A stretch of DNA of 58,850 bases from Clostridiaceae bacterium (GTDB lineage Bacteria; Bacillota; Clostridia; Oscillospirales; Acutalibacteraceae): assembly GCA_016296885.1 (NCBI GenBank), contig JAEDHT010000010.1, positions 1-58,850 of the forward strand. Reading direction: 5' to 3'. Shown here piece after piece: positions 7,779 through 16,568 of this stretch. The translations under genes were made by a program, and so were the position numbers. The notes below the pieces were generated by a model, which was not told the origin of the DNA, did no database searches, and saw only the letters and a list, made by a program, of their open reading frames with translations. Position 1 is the first letter of the stretch. Every line of letters starts with the position of its first letter.

Positions 7779-8423
7779 TTAAGCGTTTTGCAAAAGCCTG
7801 ATTGCCTCTGCGGGATCTTCTGCCTTAAACACGCCTGTGCCTGACACAGCGATGTCAATTCCGGCTGCTGATGCTTGTGATGCAGTCTGCATATTTATTC
7901 CTCCGTCAGCTTCTATAAGGATATCAGTGCCAATCTCCTTAGCCTTATCCTTAATAGCAGACACCTTAGGCAACATATCCGCCATGAACGATTGTCCGCC
8001 AAATCCAGGTTCTACTGTCATTATCAATACCATATATATATCTTCAAGATATGGGAATACAGCCTCAGCAGGTGTATTTGGCTTTATAACCAAACCAGGC
8101 TTTATGCCAAGTGACTTTATTTTCTCGATAGTTTCTTTTATGTCATCTTTAGCTTCTATATGAAATGTGATAATATCAGCACCGGCATCAGCAAAGCGTT
8201 CTACATATTCTAGCGGATGAACTATCATTAGATGCACATCAAATGGTATGGTTGCATATTTTCTAAGCGATTTAATTACGTCGGGTCCAAAGGTAATGTT
8301 AGGTACAAAATGACCATCCATGATGTCTATGTGTATAAGATCTGCCTTTGCATCTTCCATTCTTTTTATTTCTTCACCAAGCTTTGAAAAATCACTTGCC
8401 AAAATTGATGGTGCTATTTTCAT
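7779..8423 (-). CDS. rpe: Ribulose-phosphate 3-epimerase
   Basis: The 214-residue TIM-barrel enzyme interconverts ribulose 5-phosphate and xylulose 5-phosphate. Diagnostic segments are IAPSILASDFSKLGEE at the start, DIMDGHFVPNITFGP with metal-binding His and Asp, HLMIVHP, VEPGFGGQSF and the phosphate-binding end (EADGGIN then AVSGTGVF). It is the last gene of the large minus-strand housekeeping run and lies 29 bases from the P-type ATPase-like gene. In many Firmicutes rpe lies in a prkC-rsgA-rpe group; that grouping is not present here. Confidence 0.95.
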   Translation of the reverse strand: MKIAPSILASDFSKLGEEIKRMEDAKADLIHIDIMDGHFVPNITFGPDVIKSLRKYATIPFDVHLMIVHPLEYVERFADAGADIITFHIEAKDDIKETIEKIKSLGIKPGLVIKPNTPAEAVFPYLEDIYMVLIMTVEPGFGGQSFMADMLPKVSAIKDKAKEIGTDILIEADGGINMQTASQASAAGIDIAVSGTGVFKAEDPAEAIRLLQNA

Positions 8424-8452
8424 ATCGTTTTATTTCCTTTCTTAATTCGCCA

Positions 8453-10831
8453 TTATTTCTTTGTAAAAGTTGGTAATATCAGGGATACAACAGTCCAGAA
8501 CAAAGTATACAAAATTATTCTCAACGGACTGATGAGGATGCCACCATTGAGTAGTATCACAGTGGCCACTATAATGCATAAAAGACTTGATATCACCTGC
8601 AATAAAGTGAGTAATCTTGTAGTTGAAATTAATCTTTTGCTATAAGCGAAGCAATATGCCATTGATAAAAAGCTACCCATCGTAACTGCATATGGCTTTA
8701 CATTTTCAATCTTTTCACCGGAAAGCTCTTTAAATATATTTCCCAATCCGGATGGCAAAACCTTAATGCTTCTTTGATATAGGCCAAAATCACTTGCTAC
8801 CTTTTCAGCGGTTATAGCCTCATTTGATGTTCTGACAAGCACACATATGCCTGCTTCACTCAGTGTTCTAAGTGCATGGGCTACCTTGGAATCTGGTCTG
8901 TATCTCACCACCAACATTGCACAGAGAGTCCCTTTCGTAGCTATGTAGGTTACATTACAACCGTTTTCTATGTATTTTCCCTCAAAATCCTTTGATGGGG
9001 TTTCTATGCCGTGAGCGTTCATAAGCTGTGCATTACCCACCAGAACACGCTCACCATATATCCATCCTACTAGTCCTTTGTCATCTTCAAATATAACACT
9101 ATCACAACTTGGAATCTGTCGGTTTCCTTTAAAAATACCCGATAACACATCATAAAGGGGACTCTTGGCTGCCTTTACAACAGATAGTGCATTTACAAGG
9201 GGATCATCTATGTCAGCTTGCCCAAACTTTTTGATTGCTATAAGCTGTGGTGCGCCCTTGGGATAGAGTGCACGATCTGTAATAACGATAGATGATGAAG
9301 AATTAAACTTTCTGGCTGATGCATATCCCACAAGCATAGCTTTCTTTTTGAGAGAATTATTGCAAAATCTTTTTGTCATCAGTTCAGATGTAAGTACAGC
9401 GTTTATTGGAGCCGCACAACAGCAAATTATTGTAAATGCATTAAAGCCGGCCATTACACCGCTTTTAATACCGCATATAACGGATATTACAGCCGCAAAT
9501 ATCATGGTTGGCACAGCAAGTCGGTTTATAACCGTCATGCCTTTATATCCATTGCAGGATAGCCCAAAAAAGTTTTTATAATTCTCGCTTGGGCATTGAT
9601 ATACTATATTAGTCTTTGGTGAAGCCACACCATTGAGTATCAGTGGCTTTGTCTGCTTGTCCGTGTAATTTCGCAGGGTGTATTTGTTGCCGGCAGAGCA
9701 TAGAAAACTATAGTTTTTTCGAGTTCTCTCATTTGCTGTAAGCTTTGCATATGTGCTAAACAACATTATAAACAAGAGAAAAACAGAATAATACTTGTAG
9801 TTTTCCTTGTAAAATTCATCGGAGGCAAAAAATGCAGAAATACTTTGAATAAGAACGGCGAATCCGGCAATAGCAGAACCTGTATCTCTGTTGCCACCGC
9901 TTTTTATTGCTTTTAAGCCCGATGATATCGTTTTTCTGCCTGCAAGCAATGCAAAGCAAGTTATCAGTAGATTGATTGCGCAGTACATTACCGGCGCAGC
10001 AGGGCCTGTTCCAAACAGATTTGGGTTTGCACCTTTGATCATAAAGAATATTACAGATGCTATCATGAGCAAAACAAGAATTAGCGTGCTTACATAAAGA
10101 GAAGTGGTGGTTTCATATAGCTTTGCCTTAATTTTGAGAGGCTCTGTTTCATTATCAAACTCATTTCTATATTGTGTGCCGTCAATATGTTTTTTCTGGA
10201 AATTATTTATTTTAGAAAGAATGGGGGATAGGTTGATTTTAAATTTCTCAGCAATTTTATTTCTTTTTTCTGACTTTGCCGGGATATCCTCTTTTATCGT
10301 TTTCTTCTTAATTTCATTATTATCGTATTTTACATAGTTTTCATATTCACGTCTAACTATATTTGAAAATTTACCAACAGAAACAGACAATACAGGAATT
10401 TCCTGATTTGGTTCTACCAATTTTTCCTCAGCTTTTTCCTTTTTATCCTTCACCTTATCGTCATCTGTTTTTTTGCTATGTGTTTTGATATCATACTTAT
10501 TCACTACAATAGTTTTTTCTTCTTCGGAGGATGAATCGTGAGTTTCTACCCTTTCGAATATAGCTGTTTTCGGATCTTTTGAAATAATATCATCGTCATT
10601 ATCAAGTTTTTTTGAATTATTATTACTATCTGATTTTCTTTGATGGTCTTTTACCTTATCAAGATAGTCGATGATATCAAAAAGCTCACGAGTGCTGGTT
10701 GAACTCTCAGGTAGATCATCCAAGGGGTTTTGCTTTTTTAGACGCACTTCTTTTGATGCGTTGCTATAAATGTCTTCACGCTTTGATTTGAAATCGGATT
10801 TTTTACTTTTATCTTTGTTGTTTTCAAACAT
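8453..10831 (-). CDS. Degenerate P-type (P1B-like) ATPase homologue lacking catalytic motifs
   Basis: This 792-residue membrane protein has a long charged, probably disordered N-terminal region (1-240), then TM segments at about 243-266, 279-298, 318-336 and 347-362, a pair near 437-480, and two at the C terminus. The segment CCCAAPINAVLTSEL (470-484) falls where P1B-ATPases have their CPC/APC transmembrane motif, and ITDRALYPKG (517-526) falls where DKTGTLT should be. ERVLVGNAQLMNAHG matches the nucleotide-domain signature, and IATKGTLCAMLVVRYRPDSK plus TSNEAITAEKVASDFGL match the hinge region. The KTGT residues and the GDGxNDxxAL motif are absent, so ATP-driven phosphorylation is unlikely. 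It lies between rlmB and rpe in the same operon. The actual function is unknown. Confidence 0.75.
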   Translation of the reverse strand: MFENNKDKSKKSDFKSKREDIYSNASKEVRLKKQNPLDDLPESSTSTRELFDIIDYLDKVKDHQRKSDSNNNSKKLDNDDDIISKDPKTAIFERVETHDSSSEEEKTIVVNKYDIKTHSKKTDDDKVKDKKEKAEEKLVEPNQEIPVLSVSVGKFSNIVRREYENYVKYDNNEIKKKTIKEDIPAKSEKRNKIAEKFKINLSPILSKINNFQKKHIDGTQYRNEFDNETEPLKIKAKLYETTTSLYVSTLILVLLMIASVIFFMIKGANPNLFGTGPAAPVMYCAINLLITCFALLAGRKTISSGLKAIKSGGNRDTGSAIAGFAVLIQSISAFFASDEFYKENYKYYSVFLLFIMLFSTYAKLTANERTRKNYSFLCSAGNKYTLRNYTDKQTKPLILNGVASPKTNIVYQCPSENYKNFFGLSCNGYKGMTVINRLAVPTMIFAAVISVICGIKSGVMAGFNAFTIICCCAAPINAVLTSELMTKRFCNNSLKKKAMLVGYASARKFNSSSSIVITDRALYPKGAPQLIAIKKFGQADIDDPLVNALSVVKAAKSPLYDVLSGIFKGNRQIPSCDSVIFEDDKGLVGWIYGERVLVGNAQLMNAHGIETPSKDFEGKYIENGCNVTYIATKGTLCAMLVVRYRPDSKVAHALRTLSEAGICVLVRTSNEAITAEKVASDFGLYQRSIKVLPSGLGNIFKELSGEKIENVKPYAVTMGSFLSMAYCFAYSKRLISTTRLLTLLQVISSLLCIIVATVILLNGGILISPLRIILYTLFWTVVSLILPTFTKK

Positions 10832-10878
10832 TGTCTTTCAACATCCTTTCCACCAGAGCGTTATTTATCGTTTTTTAA

Positions 10879-11652
10879 TCAGTTTCGTTGTTTAGCTGCT
10901 TCATACATTGCAATTCCGGCAGCTACAGAAGCATTTAGAGAATTTATTTTTCCATACATCGGCAGTGATACTATACCATCACATTTGCTTTCTACAAGCT
11001 TGCCAATTCCTTTTCCTTCGTTACCAATTACCAGGGCAATACTTCCTTTTAGGTTGGTTTTGTATATGGATTCTCCATTCATGTCGGTTCCATATACCCA
11101 CACGCCCATATCTTTTATCTTGTCGATAGTTGAGGCTATATTGGTTATCTTTACAATATGCATATATTCTAATGCACCGGCAGATGCCTTGTGCACTGTG
11201 TACGTAAGTCCCGATGAGCGCCTTTTTGGGATTATTACGCCATGCACACCGGCACATTCTGCTGTTCTGATTATTGCACCTAGATTGTGTGGATCTTCTA
11301 TTTCATCGAGAATTACTATAAAGGGGTCTTCTCCACGTTCTTTTGCAGTCGCAAAGATATCATCTAACTGCGAATATTCCTTCATAGCGGCATAAGCCAC
11401 CACACCCTGATGGTTGCCATGACCGCACATATAATCCATTTTTCTGGCATCAGCTTCTTTTACAGTGATGCCTTTTTCTTTTGCCTTAGATATTATAACA
11501 GCTGTAGTGCCACTATACGGTGTGCCTTTTGCAATGATTATATTATCAAGCTCACGGCCACTTTTCAGTGCTTCCAATACAGAATTTCTGCCTATAATAA
11601 TATTTTCATTAATGTTATTATTTTTATCGTCTTCTCTTTTTTTATCTATCAT
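10879..11652 (-). CDS. rlmB: 23S rRNA (guanosine-2'-O-)-methyltransferase RlmB (SpoU/TrmH family)
   Basis: The 257-residue protein has an N-terminal L30e-like substrate-binding domain (IIGRNSVLEALKSGREL, about 20-95). A SPOUT methyltransferase domain follows with the three family motifs: DPHNLGAIIRTAECAGVHG, the LVIGNEGKGIGKLV knot segment, and the C-terminal VSLPMYGKINSLNASVAAGI. It 2'-O-methylates a guanosine of 23S rRNA using SAM. It sits 47 bases from the P-ATPase-like gene and 40 bases from rseP on the same strand. An extra charged N-terminal extension of about 18 residues precedes the domain. Confidence 0.93.
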   Translation of the reverse strand: MIDKKREDDKNNNINENIIIGRNSVLEALKSGRELDNIIIAKGTPYSGTTAVIISKAKEKGITVKEADARKMDYMCGHGNHQGVVAYAAMKEYSQLDDIFATAKERGEDPFIVILDEIEDPHNLGAIIRTAECAGVHGVIIPKRRSSGLTYTVHKASAGALEYMHIVKITNIASTIDKIKDMGVWVYGTDMNGESIYKTNLKGSIALVIGNEGKGIGKLVESKCDGIVSLPMYGKINSLNASVAAGIAMYEAAKQRN

Positions 11653-11692
11653 TTTAATTAAACTCCAAATTTACAAAACATTTAAAATCTGC

Positions 11693-13066
11693 TTAGAACA
11701 ATCCCTTTCCATTAAACAACCGAACAATGTCGTTAGCAGAAACGAAAAGTATAAATGCAATCAGTAGGGCAAAGCCTATTCCATGGATAAGACCTTCATA
11801 TTTTGGTGGTATTGGCTTTCTTCTTATAGCTTCAATAATCAGGAACAAAAATCTGCCGCCATCCAATGCTGGGATAGGGAGCATATTAAATATACCTAAG
11901 TTAATTGATATTATAGACATTATATAGATGATGTTATTTATAGCTTCTCCGAATCCGGTTTCAAGGCCCGCAGATGTGGCATCCTTAACAGCACTAACAA
12001 TGCCCACAGGACCTGATACCTCTGATAAAGAAAATTGCCCAGTCACAAGACCAATCAGGCTTTTATATACCATTCTAACAATAGAAACACTGCTACTAAA
12101 GGTTGTAGACATAACTGTTAGAAAGTTCTTTTCCACAGGAACAGTATAAAAGTCGAAACCAATAGCAGGCTTACCATTGGTATCCATATATGTGTAAAAA
12201 TCTACATCTTTTAGTGTGACTTTTTTACCATCACGAAGCACTTCTACATCTGTTCTGAATCTTGGTGATGTTTCTGTAATAGACACAGATACCTCAGGTA
12301 ATTCAGGCTTAGTACCGTCTTCCAAGTTAAACATAGTCATATCATTATATGCTTTTTCATATGTTTTCACGATTTTGTCAGTTTCAGTAGCAGATGAGAT
12401 TTCGTTTTTGGCTTTTGTATAAATATCTGTAATTATCTTAAAATCTTCTTCAGAATAATTATCCTTGCTCTGATGCAGATAAGCATACACATTTACAAGT
12501 GTAGCGTTGTATTTTTCCTTTGCTATGATTGGGGCTGTGCCGTCTACATCGGTAGATTTCATCATAGCAAGGGCATATGATATATCGTTTGATGATAATA
12601 TTTTATAGTTGCCGATTTTGAGAATTTCATCATTTTGTTGTAGGCCGGATTGGGCGGTGTAAGCGCTATCTACAAATCCTGATATAGTCGTGCTTGCATA
12701 AGTGTCGCTCTGCACCTGTAATGTGAAAACAAGCACAAGTCCGAGCAGGATATTCATAATTGCGCCGGCGCACACTATTATCATTCTTTTATATACCTTA
12801 GCCTTAGAGAAAGAATCAGGTGCATCGCTCTCTTCATCTTCGCCCTCCATAGCACAATATCCACCTATAGGGAGCAGACGCAGAGAATACACAGTTTCTC
12901 CTTTTTTAAAGCTAAATAGCTTAGGACCCATACCAAGCGCAAATTCATTTACACGCACACCGCTGAGCTTAGCTGTAATAAAATGTCCAAACTCGTGTGA
13001 AAAAATTAATAATTCAAAGATTAATATTCCAATTATAATTAATAAAGCTGTTTTAATAATAAACAC
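11693..13066 (-). CDS. rseP: RIP metalloprotease RseP/RasP (site-2 protease, M50)
   Basis: The 457-residue membrane protease has the zinc-binding HEFGH motif near the N terminus (about residues 25-29) followed by the conserved NEFALGMGP segment. A PDZ region (about 120-300) and the second active-site motif NMLPIPALDGGR (about 397-408) are also present. Family members cleave anti-sigma factors and signal-peptide remnants inside the membrane. It is longer than the usual 340-420 residues because of an enlarged region between TM2 and TM3 rich in Lys/Glu/Asp. It sits immediately downstream of dxr, the order typical of Firmicutes. Confidence 0.93.
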   Translation of the reverse strand: MFIIKTALLIIIGILIFELLIFSHEFGHFITAKLSGVRVNEFALGMGPKLFSFKKGETVYSLRLLPIGGYCAMEGEDEESDAPDSFSKAKVYKRMIIVCAGAIMNILLGLVLVFTLQVQSDTYASTTISGFVDSAYTAQSGLQQNDEILKIGNYKILSSNDISYALAMMKSTDVDGTAPIIAKEKYNATLVNVYAYLHQSKDNYSEEDFKIITDIYTKAKNEISSATETDKIVKTYEKAYNDMTMFNLEDGTKPELPEVSVSITETSPRFRTDVEVLRDGKKVTLKDVDFYTYMDTNGKPAIGFDFYTVPVEKNFLTVMSTTFSSSVSIVRMVYKSLIGLVTGQFSLSEVSGPVGIVSAVKDATSAGLETGFGEAINNIIYIMSIISINLGIFNMLPIPALDGGRFLFLIIEAIRRKPIPPKYEGLIHGIGFALLIAFILFVSANDIVRLFNGKGLF

Positions 13067-13077
13067 TTTCCTTTCAG

Positions 13078-14226
13078 CTAGTTGATATTACTATACACAA
13101 ATTCACGTGCTTTTTTGTCTGCAATGAGCACATCTTCAACTAAATTTATTGGAGAATCATCAGCTATCTCCACTGCTTTTTGTACTAGTTCGCCAATGTC
13201 GTGAAAAGATATTTTACCCTCTCGATATAGCAGATTTGCAACTTCGTTTGCACCATTTGCACTTGCAGGTGCAAGACCACCTTTTTTGATTGCCTCTTTG
13301 CAAGCGTGCATACATTTAAAGGTCTTTTCATCAGGCTTGTAAAATGTCAAATTGCATATTTCGGTCAGATCAAGCTCTTTTACAGGACTTTCGAATCTTT
13401 GAGGATATGTTAATGCATATTGAATAGGTATGCGCATATCAGGCAACCCTAACTGAGCTATCACAGAGTTATCCATATATTCTATCATAGAGTGGATTAT
13501 ACTTTCACGATGTACCACCACATCTATTTTTTCAACAGGCGTATCAAAAAGCCATCTTGCTTCAATTATCTCAAGGCCTTTATTCATCATAGTTGCCGAG
13601 TCTATTGTAATTTTTTGTCCCATGCTCCAATTGGGATGTTTGAGTGCCTGTGCTGGTGTTACATCTCTTAGTTCTTCGTATGTTTTGCCAAAGAATGGCC
13701 CTCCAGATGCTGTGAGAATAAGTTTTTTGAGAGCTTTTTTCTCCGGGCATCCCTCAAGACATTGAAAAATAGCAGAGTGTTCACTGTCTACAGGAAGTAT
13801 TTTTATATTGTTTTCAGATGCAGTCCTTGTGACTAGCTCACCGCCTGCTACAAGCGTTTCCTTGTTGGCGAGGGCTATGTCTTTTTTTGCTCTGGCGGCT
13901 GTGAGTGTAGGTATTAGTCCCACCATGCCTACCAGTGCATTGAGTACCATATCAGCCTCACCTATGCTTGCGGCATTGCACAAGCCATCCATGCCATAGT
14001 CCACCGTGATATCCATATCCCTAAGGCGCAGTTTTAGCTCCTTAGCGGAATTTTCATCATGCATAACTACAAGGGATGGTTTAAATTTTCTTACCTGTTG
14101 TTCTATCAAATCAACATTCTTATTTGCTGTTAGAGCGCTTACTCTTATACCAAGCTTCTCTGCCACATCAAGTGCTTGAGTGCCGATAGAGCCTGTGCTT
14201 CCTAAAATTGATAAATTTGTTATCAT
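13078..14226 (-). CDS. dxr: 1-deoxy-D-xylulose-5-phosphate reductoisomerase
   Basis: The 382-residue enzyme converts DXP to MEP in the non-mevalonate isoprenoid pathway, using NADPH and a divalent metal. The nucleotide-binding GSTGSIGTQALDV lies at the N terminus. Catalytic segments include LANKETLVAGGELV, LPVDSEHSAIFQCL, ILTASGGPF and NWSMGQKITIDSATMMNKGLE (split around residues 193-213), plus the later ASANGANEVAN segment. It lies between cdsA and rseP, and with uppS it supplies undecaprenyl-phosphate synthesis. Confidence 0.96.
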   Translation of the reverse strand: MITNLSILGSTGSIGTQALDVAEKLGIRVSALTANKNVDLIEQQVRKFKPSLVVMHDENSAKELKLRLRDMDITVDYGMDGLCNAASIGEADMVLNALVGMVGLIPTLTAARAKKDIALANKETLVAGGELVTRTASENNIKILPVDSEHSAIFQCLEGCPEKKALKKLILTASGGPFFGKTYEELRDVTPAQALKHPNWSMGQKITIDSATMMNKGLEIIEARWLFDTPVEKIDVVVHRESIIHSMIEYMDNSVIAQLGLPDMRIPIQYALTYPQRFESPVKELDLTEICNLTFYKPDEKTFKCMHACKEAIKKGGLAPASANGANEVANLLYREGKISFHDIGELVQKAVEIADDSPINLVEDVLIADKKAREFVYSNIN

Positions 14227-14247
14227 AATATTATCCTTAAAATTCTG

Positions 14248-15078
14248 TTATTTTACTAATGGTAAATATTCACTTAATATATATAATGTTGGGAAAGTAA
14301 ATATTACGCCATCAAGTCTATCTAAAAATCCGCCATGACCGGGAAATATATTGCCATAGTCTTTAGCGTTATAATTTCGTTTAATCAAAGAGAACGTAAG
14401 ATCTCCTATTATTGAAACACCGGCACACACAAAGCTAACGATAGATAAATTAATATAATTAACATTAGCACTGATCTCACAATTTGGGAAAACAGCCTTA
14501 TCAAAAATAAGTCCTGTAATAAGCATAAACAAAGTGCAACAGATAACTCCGCCTATAGCGCCCTCCACAGTCTTTTTAGGACTGATGGTAGGGCACAGTT
14601 TGTGTTTGCCAAACAACATACCTGCAAATAATGCTCCGCTATCTGCAAGCCATGTAGAGGCAAGCCCCACCACAAAATAATAAACAGTGAGTTTTCTATC
14701 ATTCATAAATAATGGTATTAATGACGACAAACCGAAAGAAATGATAAGGGTAAAACAAAATGATATACACGCATTAGAAAAATTGACTTTCTGATGAAAA
14801 AATATCATACATGCAAACATAAGAATGAAATAAACAAATATAACCTCTGCCAAAAATCCAGACATTATAACGTATGGTATGGAAAGGCCAAATAAAATGC
14901 TGGGTATAGAAATATAATACTTTTTCAGCATTCCACCAGTGTGTATTACTTCTGCCACACACATAGCAGATGCAAGTGATAGTACGATGTCTATGATAAA
15001 TGGAAATTTTGTTCCCAAAAACAGTAGCAATAAAATGGCTGGAATTCCTATAAATGCCGTTAAAAGTCTTGCTATCAT
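14248..15078 (-). CDS. cdsA: Phosphatidate cytidylyltransferase
   Basis: The 276-residue polytopic membrane enzyme makes CDP-diacylglycerol from CTP and phosphatidic acid. The C-terminal family signature is clear: SIIGDLTFSLIKRNYNAKD followed by PGHGGFLDRLDGV at about 235-262. About seven to eight hydrophobic segments precede it. It is 4 bases downstream of uppS and 21 bases upstream of dxr, so these genes are almost certainly one transcript. Confidence 0.94.
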   Translation of the reverse strand: MIARLLTAFIGIPAILLLLFLGTKFPFIIDIVLSLASAMCVAEVIHTGGMLKKYYISIPSILFGLSIPYVIMSGFLAEVIFVYFILMFACMIFFHQKVNFSNACISFCFTLIISFGLSSLIPLFMNDRKLTVYYFVVGLASTWLADSGALFAGMLFGKHKLCPTISPKKTVEGAIGGVICCTLFMLITGLIFDKAVFPNCEISANVNYINLSIVSFVCAGVSIIGDLTFSLIKRNYNAKDYGNIFPGHGGFLDRLDGVIFTFPTLYILSEYLPLVK

Positions 15079-15082
15079 AATA

Positions 15083-15841
15083 TCAGATACCTCCGTATCT
15101 TCTGTTTCTTTTTGAGTATTCTATTATAGCTTCGTTAAGATTTTCTTTTGAAAAATCAGGCCACAGCACATTGTCCATGATGACATATTCAGAATATGCC
15201 GATTGCCAAAGCAAAAAGTTTGAGGTTCGATACTCGCCACTTGGTCTTATAATAAGATCAGGGTCAGGCTGGTCTGCGGTATATAGGTAGTCAGATATCA
15301 GTTTTTCGTCTATGCTCGACTTGTCAAGCTTTCCGGACTCTATATCTGAGCAGATTTGTTTTACAGCAGTTACAATTTCTGCTCTACCACCATAATTAAC
15401 GGCTATATTGAGCACCATGCCGTCTCTGTCTGCACCGCCCTCTTCGGTTTGTTTCATTAAATCTTGCAATTCAGGCGAAAATTTTGATGTGTCTCCTATG
15501 AAACGTATTTTTATTGTTTCATCTTTAAATTCGTTGATAGCCTCCAGCATATATGACTTAAATATCTTCATAAGTGAAATCACTTCTTCTTGTGGACGTT
15601 TCCAGTTTTCGGTAGAAAAAGCATACACAGTAAGATATTTTATGCCTATTTCACTGCAATATCGTGCAATGGTCTTAAATGTATTACTGCCCACAGAATG
15701 GCCGGCTGTGCGGGGGAGACCACGCTTTTTTGCCCATCTGCCGTTTCCGTCCATGATGATGCCTATATGCTTCGGAAGAATTATATCAGAGGGCAGTGTG
15801 AGATTTTCGCTCTTGCCCTTTTTATTATTAAATATTGGCAT
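15083..15841 (-). CDS. uppS: Isoprenyl transferase (undecaprenyl diphosphate synthase)
   Basis: The 252-residue cis-prenyltransferase elongates farnesyl diphosphate with isopentenyl diphosphate to give the cell-wall lipid carrier. The phosphate-binding motif HIGIIMDGNGRWAKKRG (about 25-41) is intact. TVYAFSTENWKRP, NIAVNYGGRAEIV and the C-terminal DLIIRPSGEYRTSNFLLWQ region are also intact. Between this gene and frr is a 137-base gap with two long inverted repeats (15858-15924 and 15926-15967). Confidence 0.95.
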   Translation of the reverse strand: MPIFNNKKGKSENLTLPSDIILPKHIGIIMDGNGRWAKKRGLPRTAGHSVGSNTFKTIARYCSEIGIKYLTVYAFSTENWKRPQEEVISLMKIFKSYMLEAINEFKDETIKIRFIGDTSKFSPELQDLMKQTEEGGADRDGMVLNIAVNYGGRAEIVTAVKQICSDIESGKLDKSSIDEKLISDYLYTADQPDPDLIIRPSGEYRTSNFLLWQSAYSEYVIMDNVLWPDFSKENLNEAIIEYSKRNRRYGGI

Positions 15842-15857
15842 ATTTTTCTCCTTAAAT

Positions 15858-15924
15858 CAGAAAATTAAAGGCTGAGAGCTGAATTTATTCATAAAGATTT
15901 CAACTCTTAGCTTTTAATTTTCAG
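15858..15924. repeat. Long imperfect palindrome between uppS and frr
   Basis: Two 26-base arms (15858-15883 and 15899-15924) form an imperfect stem around a 15-base loop. The arms read roughly AAATTAAAGGCTGAGAGCTG and its complement with a few mismatches. It lacks a T-run on the minus strand and therefore does not look like an ordinary terminator. It could be a dispersed palindromic repeat or an mRNA-processing element. Confidence 0.55.
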
Positions 15925-15925
15925 C

Positions 15926-15967
15926 ACAAGCACAGACATAACCTTTTTACGATTTGTCTGTGCTTGT
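15926..15967. repeat. Perfect 13-bp hairpin adjoining the palindrome
   Basis: ACAAGCACAGACA (15926-15938) pairs perfectly with TGTCTGTGCTTGT (15955-15967) over a 16-base loop. T-rich sequence follows on the plus strand only. Genes on both sides are minus-strand, so an intrinsic terminator in this orientation has no obvious client. Together with the preceding palindrome it forms a double hairpin inside the pyrH-frr-uppS operon. Confidence 0.55.
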
Positions 15968-15978
15968 AGTTTTTATAT

Positions 15979-16533
15979 TTATATTTCCATTATTTCCTTT
16001 TGCTTTTTATCAGCCATAGCCTCAATATTTTTGATATACTTATCGGTTATGTCCTGAATTTTCTTTTCGCCGATCTTCTGGTCGTCCTCAGTTATTTCGT
16101 TGCTTTTTTTCAGAGCCTTAAGGTCGTCCATAGCATCACGTCGAACATTTCTCACAGATACCTTGGTTTCTTCTGCCATCTTGCCAATGTCCTTTGCTAT
16201 TTCCTTACGTCTGTCTTCGGTAAGTGGTGGGAAGTTAAGTCTTATCAGCTTGCCATCATTTTGAGGGTTGATGCCCACATCAGATGTCAATATAGCTTTT
16301 TCGATAAGCTTAAGTGCTGATGCATCCCAAGGTTGTACAGTGAGTGTTCTTGCCTCTGTTACACTCACAGCGGCTATCTGATTAATCTGAGTTGGAACAC
16401 CATAGTAATCAATTGTTACTTTATCGAGAACAGATGGATTTGCTCGTCCTGCTCTTATTGCTGCAAAATCATTCTCAAGATAGTTCACTCTTTTTATAAT
16501 TCTTTGCTCTAATCTGTCTAATACATTTTTCAT
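15979..16533 (-). CDS. frr: Ribosome recycling factor
   Basis: The 184-residue protein splits post-termination ribosomes together with EF-G. Family segments are AIRAGRANPSVLDKVTIDYYG near the N terminus (about residues 25-45), TLTVQPWD, IRLNFPPLTEDRRKE and the coiled-coil helices VSVRNVRRDAMDDLK near 130-145. Length is standard. It is directly downstream of pyrH, the almost universal bacterial order. Confidence 0.96.
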   Translation of the reverse strand: MKNVLDRLEQRIIKRVNYLENDFAAIRAGRANPSVLDKVTIDYYGVPTQINQIAAVSVTEARTLTVQPWDASALKLIEKAILTSDVGINPQNDGKLIRLNFPPLTEDRRKEIAKDIGKMAEETKVSVRNVRRDAMDDLKALKKSNEITEDDQKIGEKKIQDITDKYIKNIEAMADKKQKEIMEI

Positions 16534-16568
16534 AAAGATAAAAACCTCCGTTTAATGTTAATCGTAAT

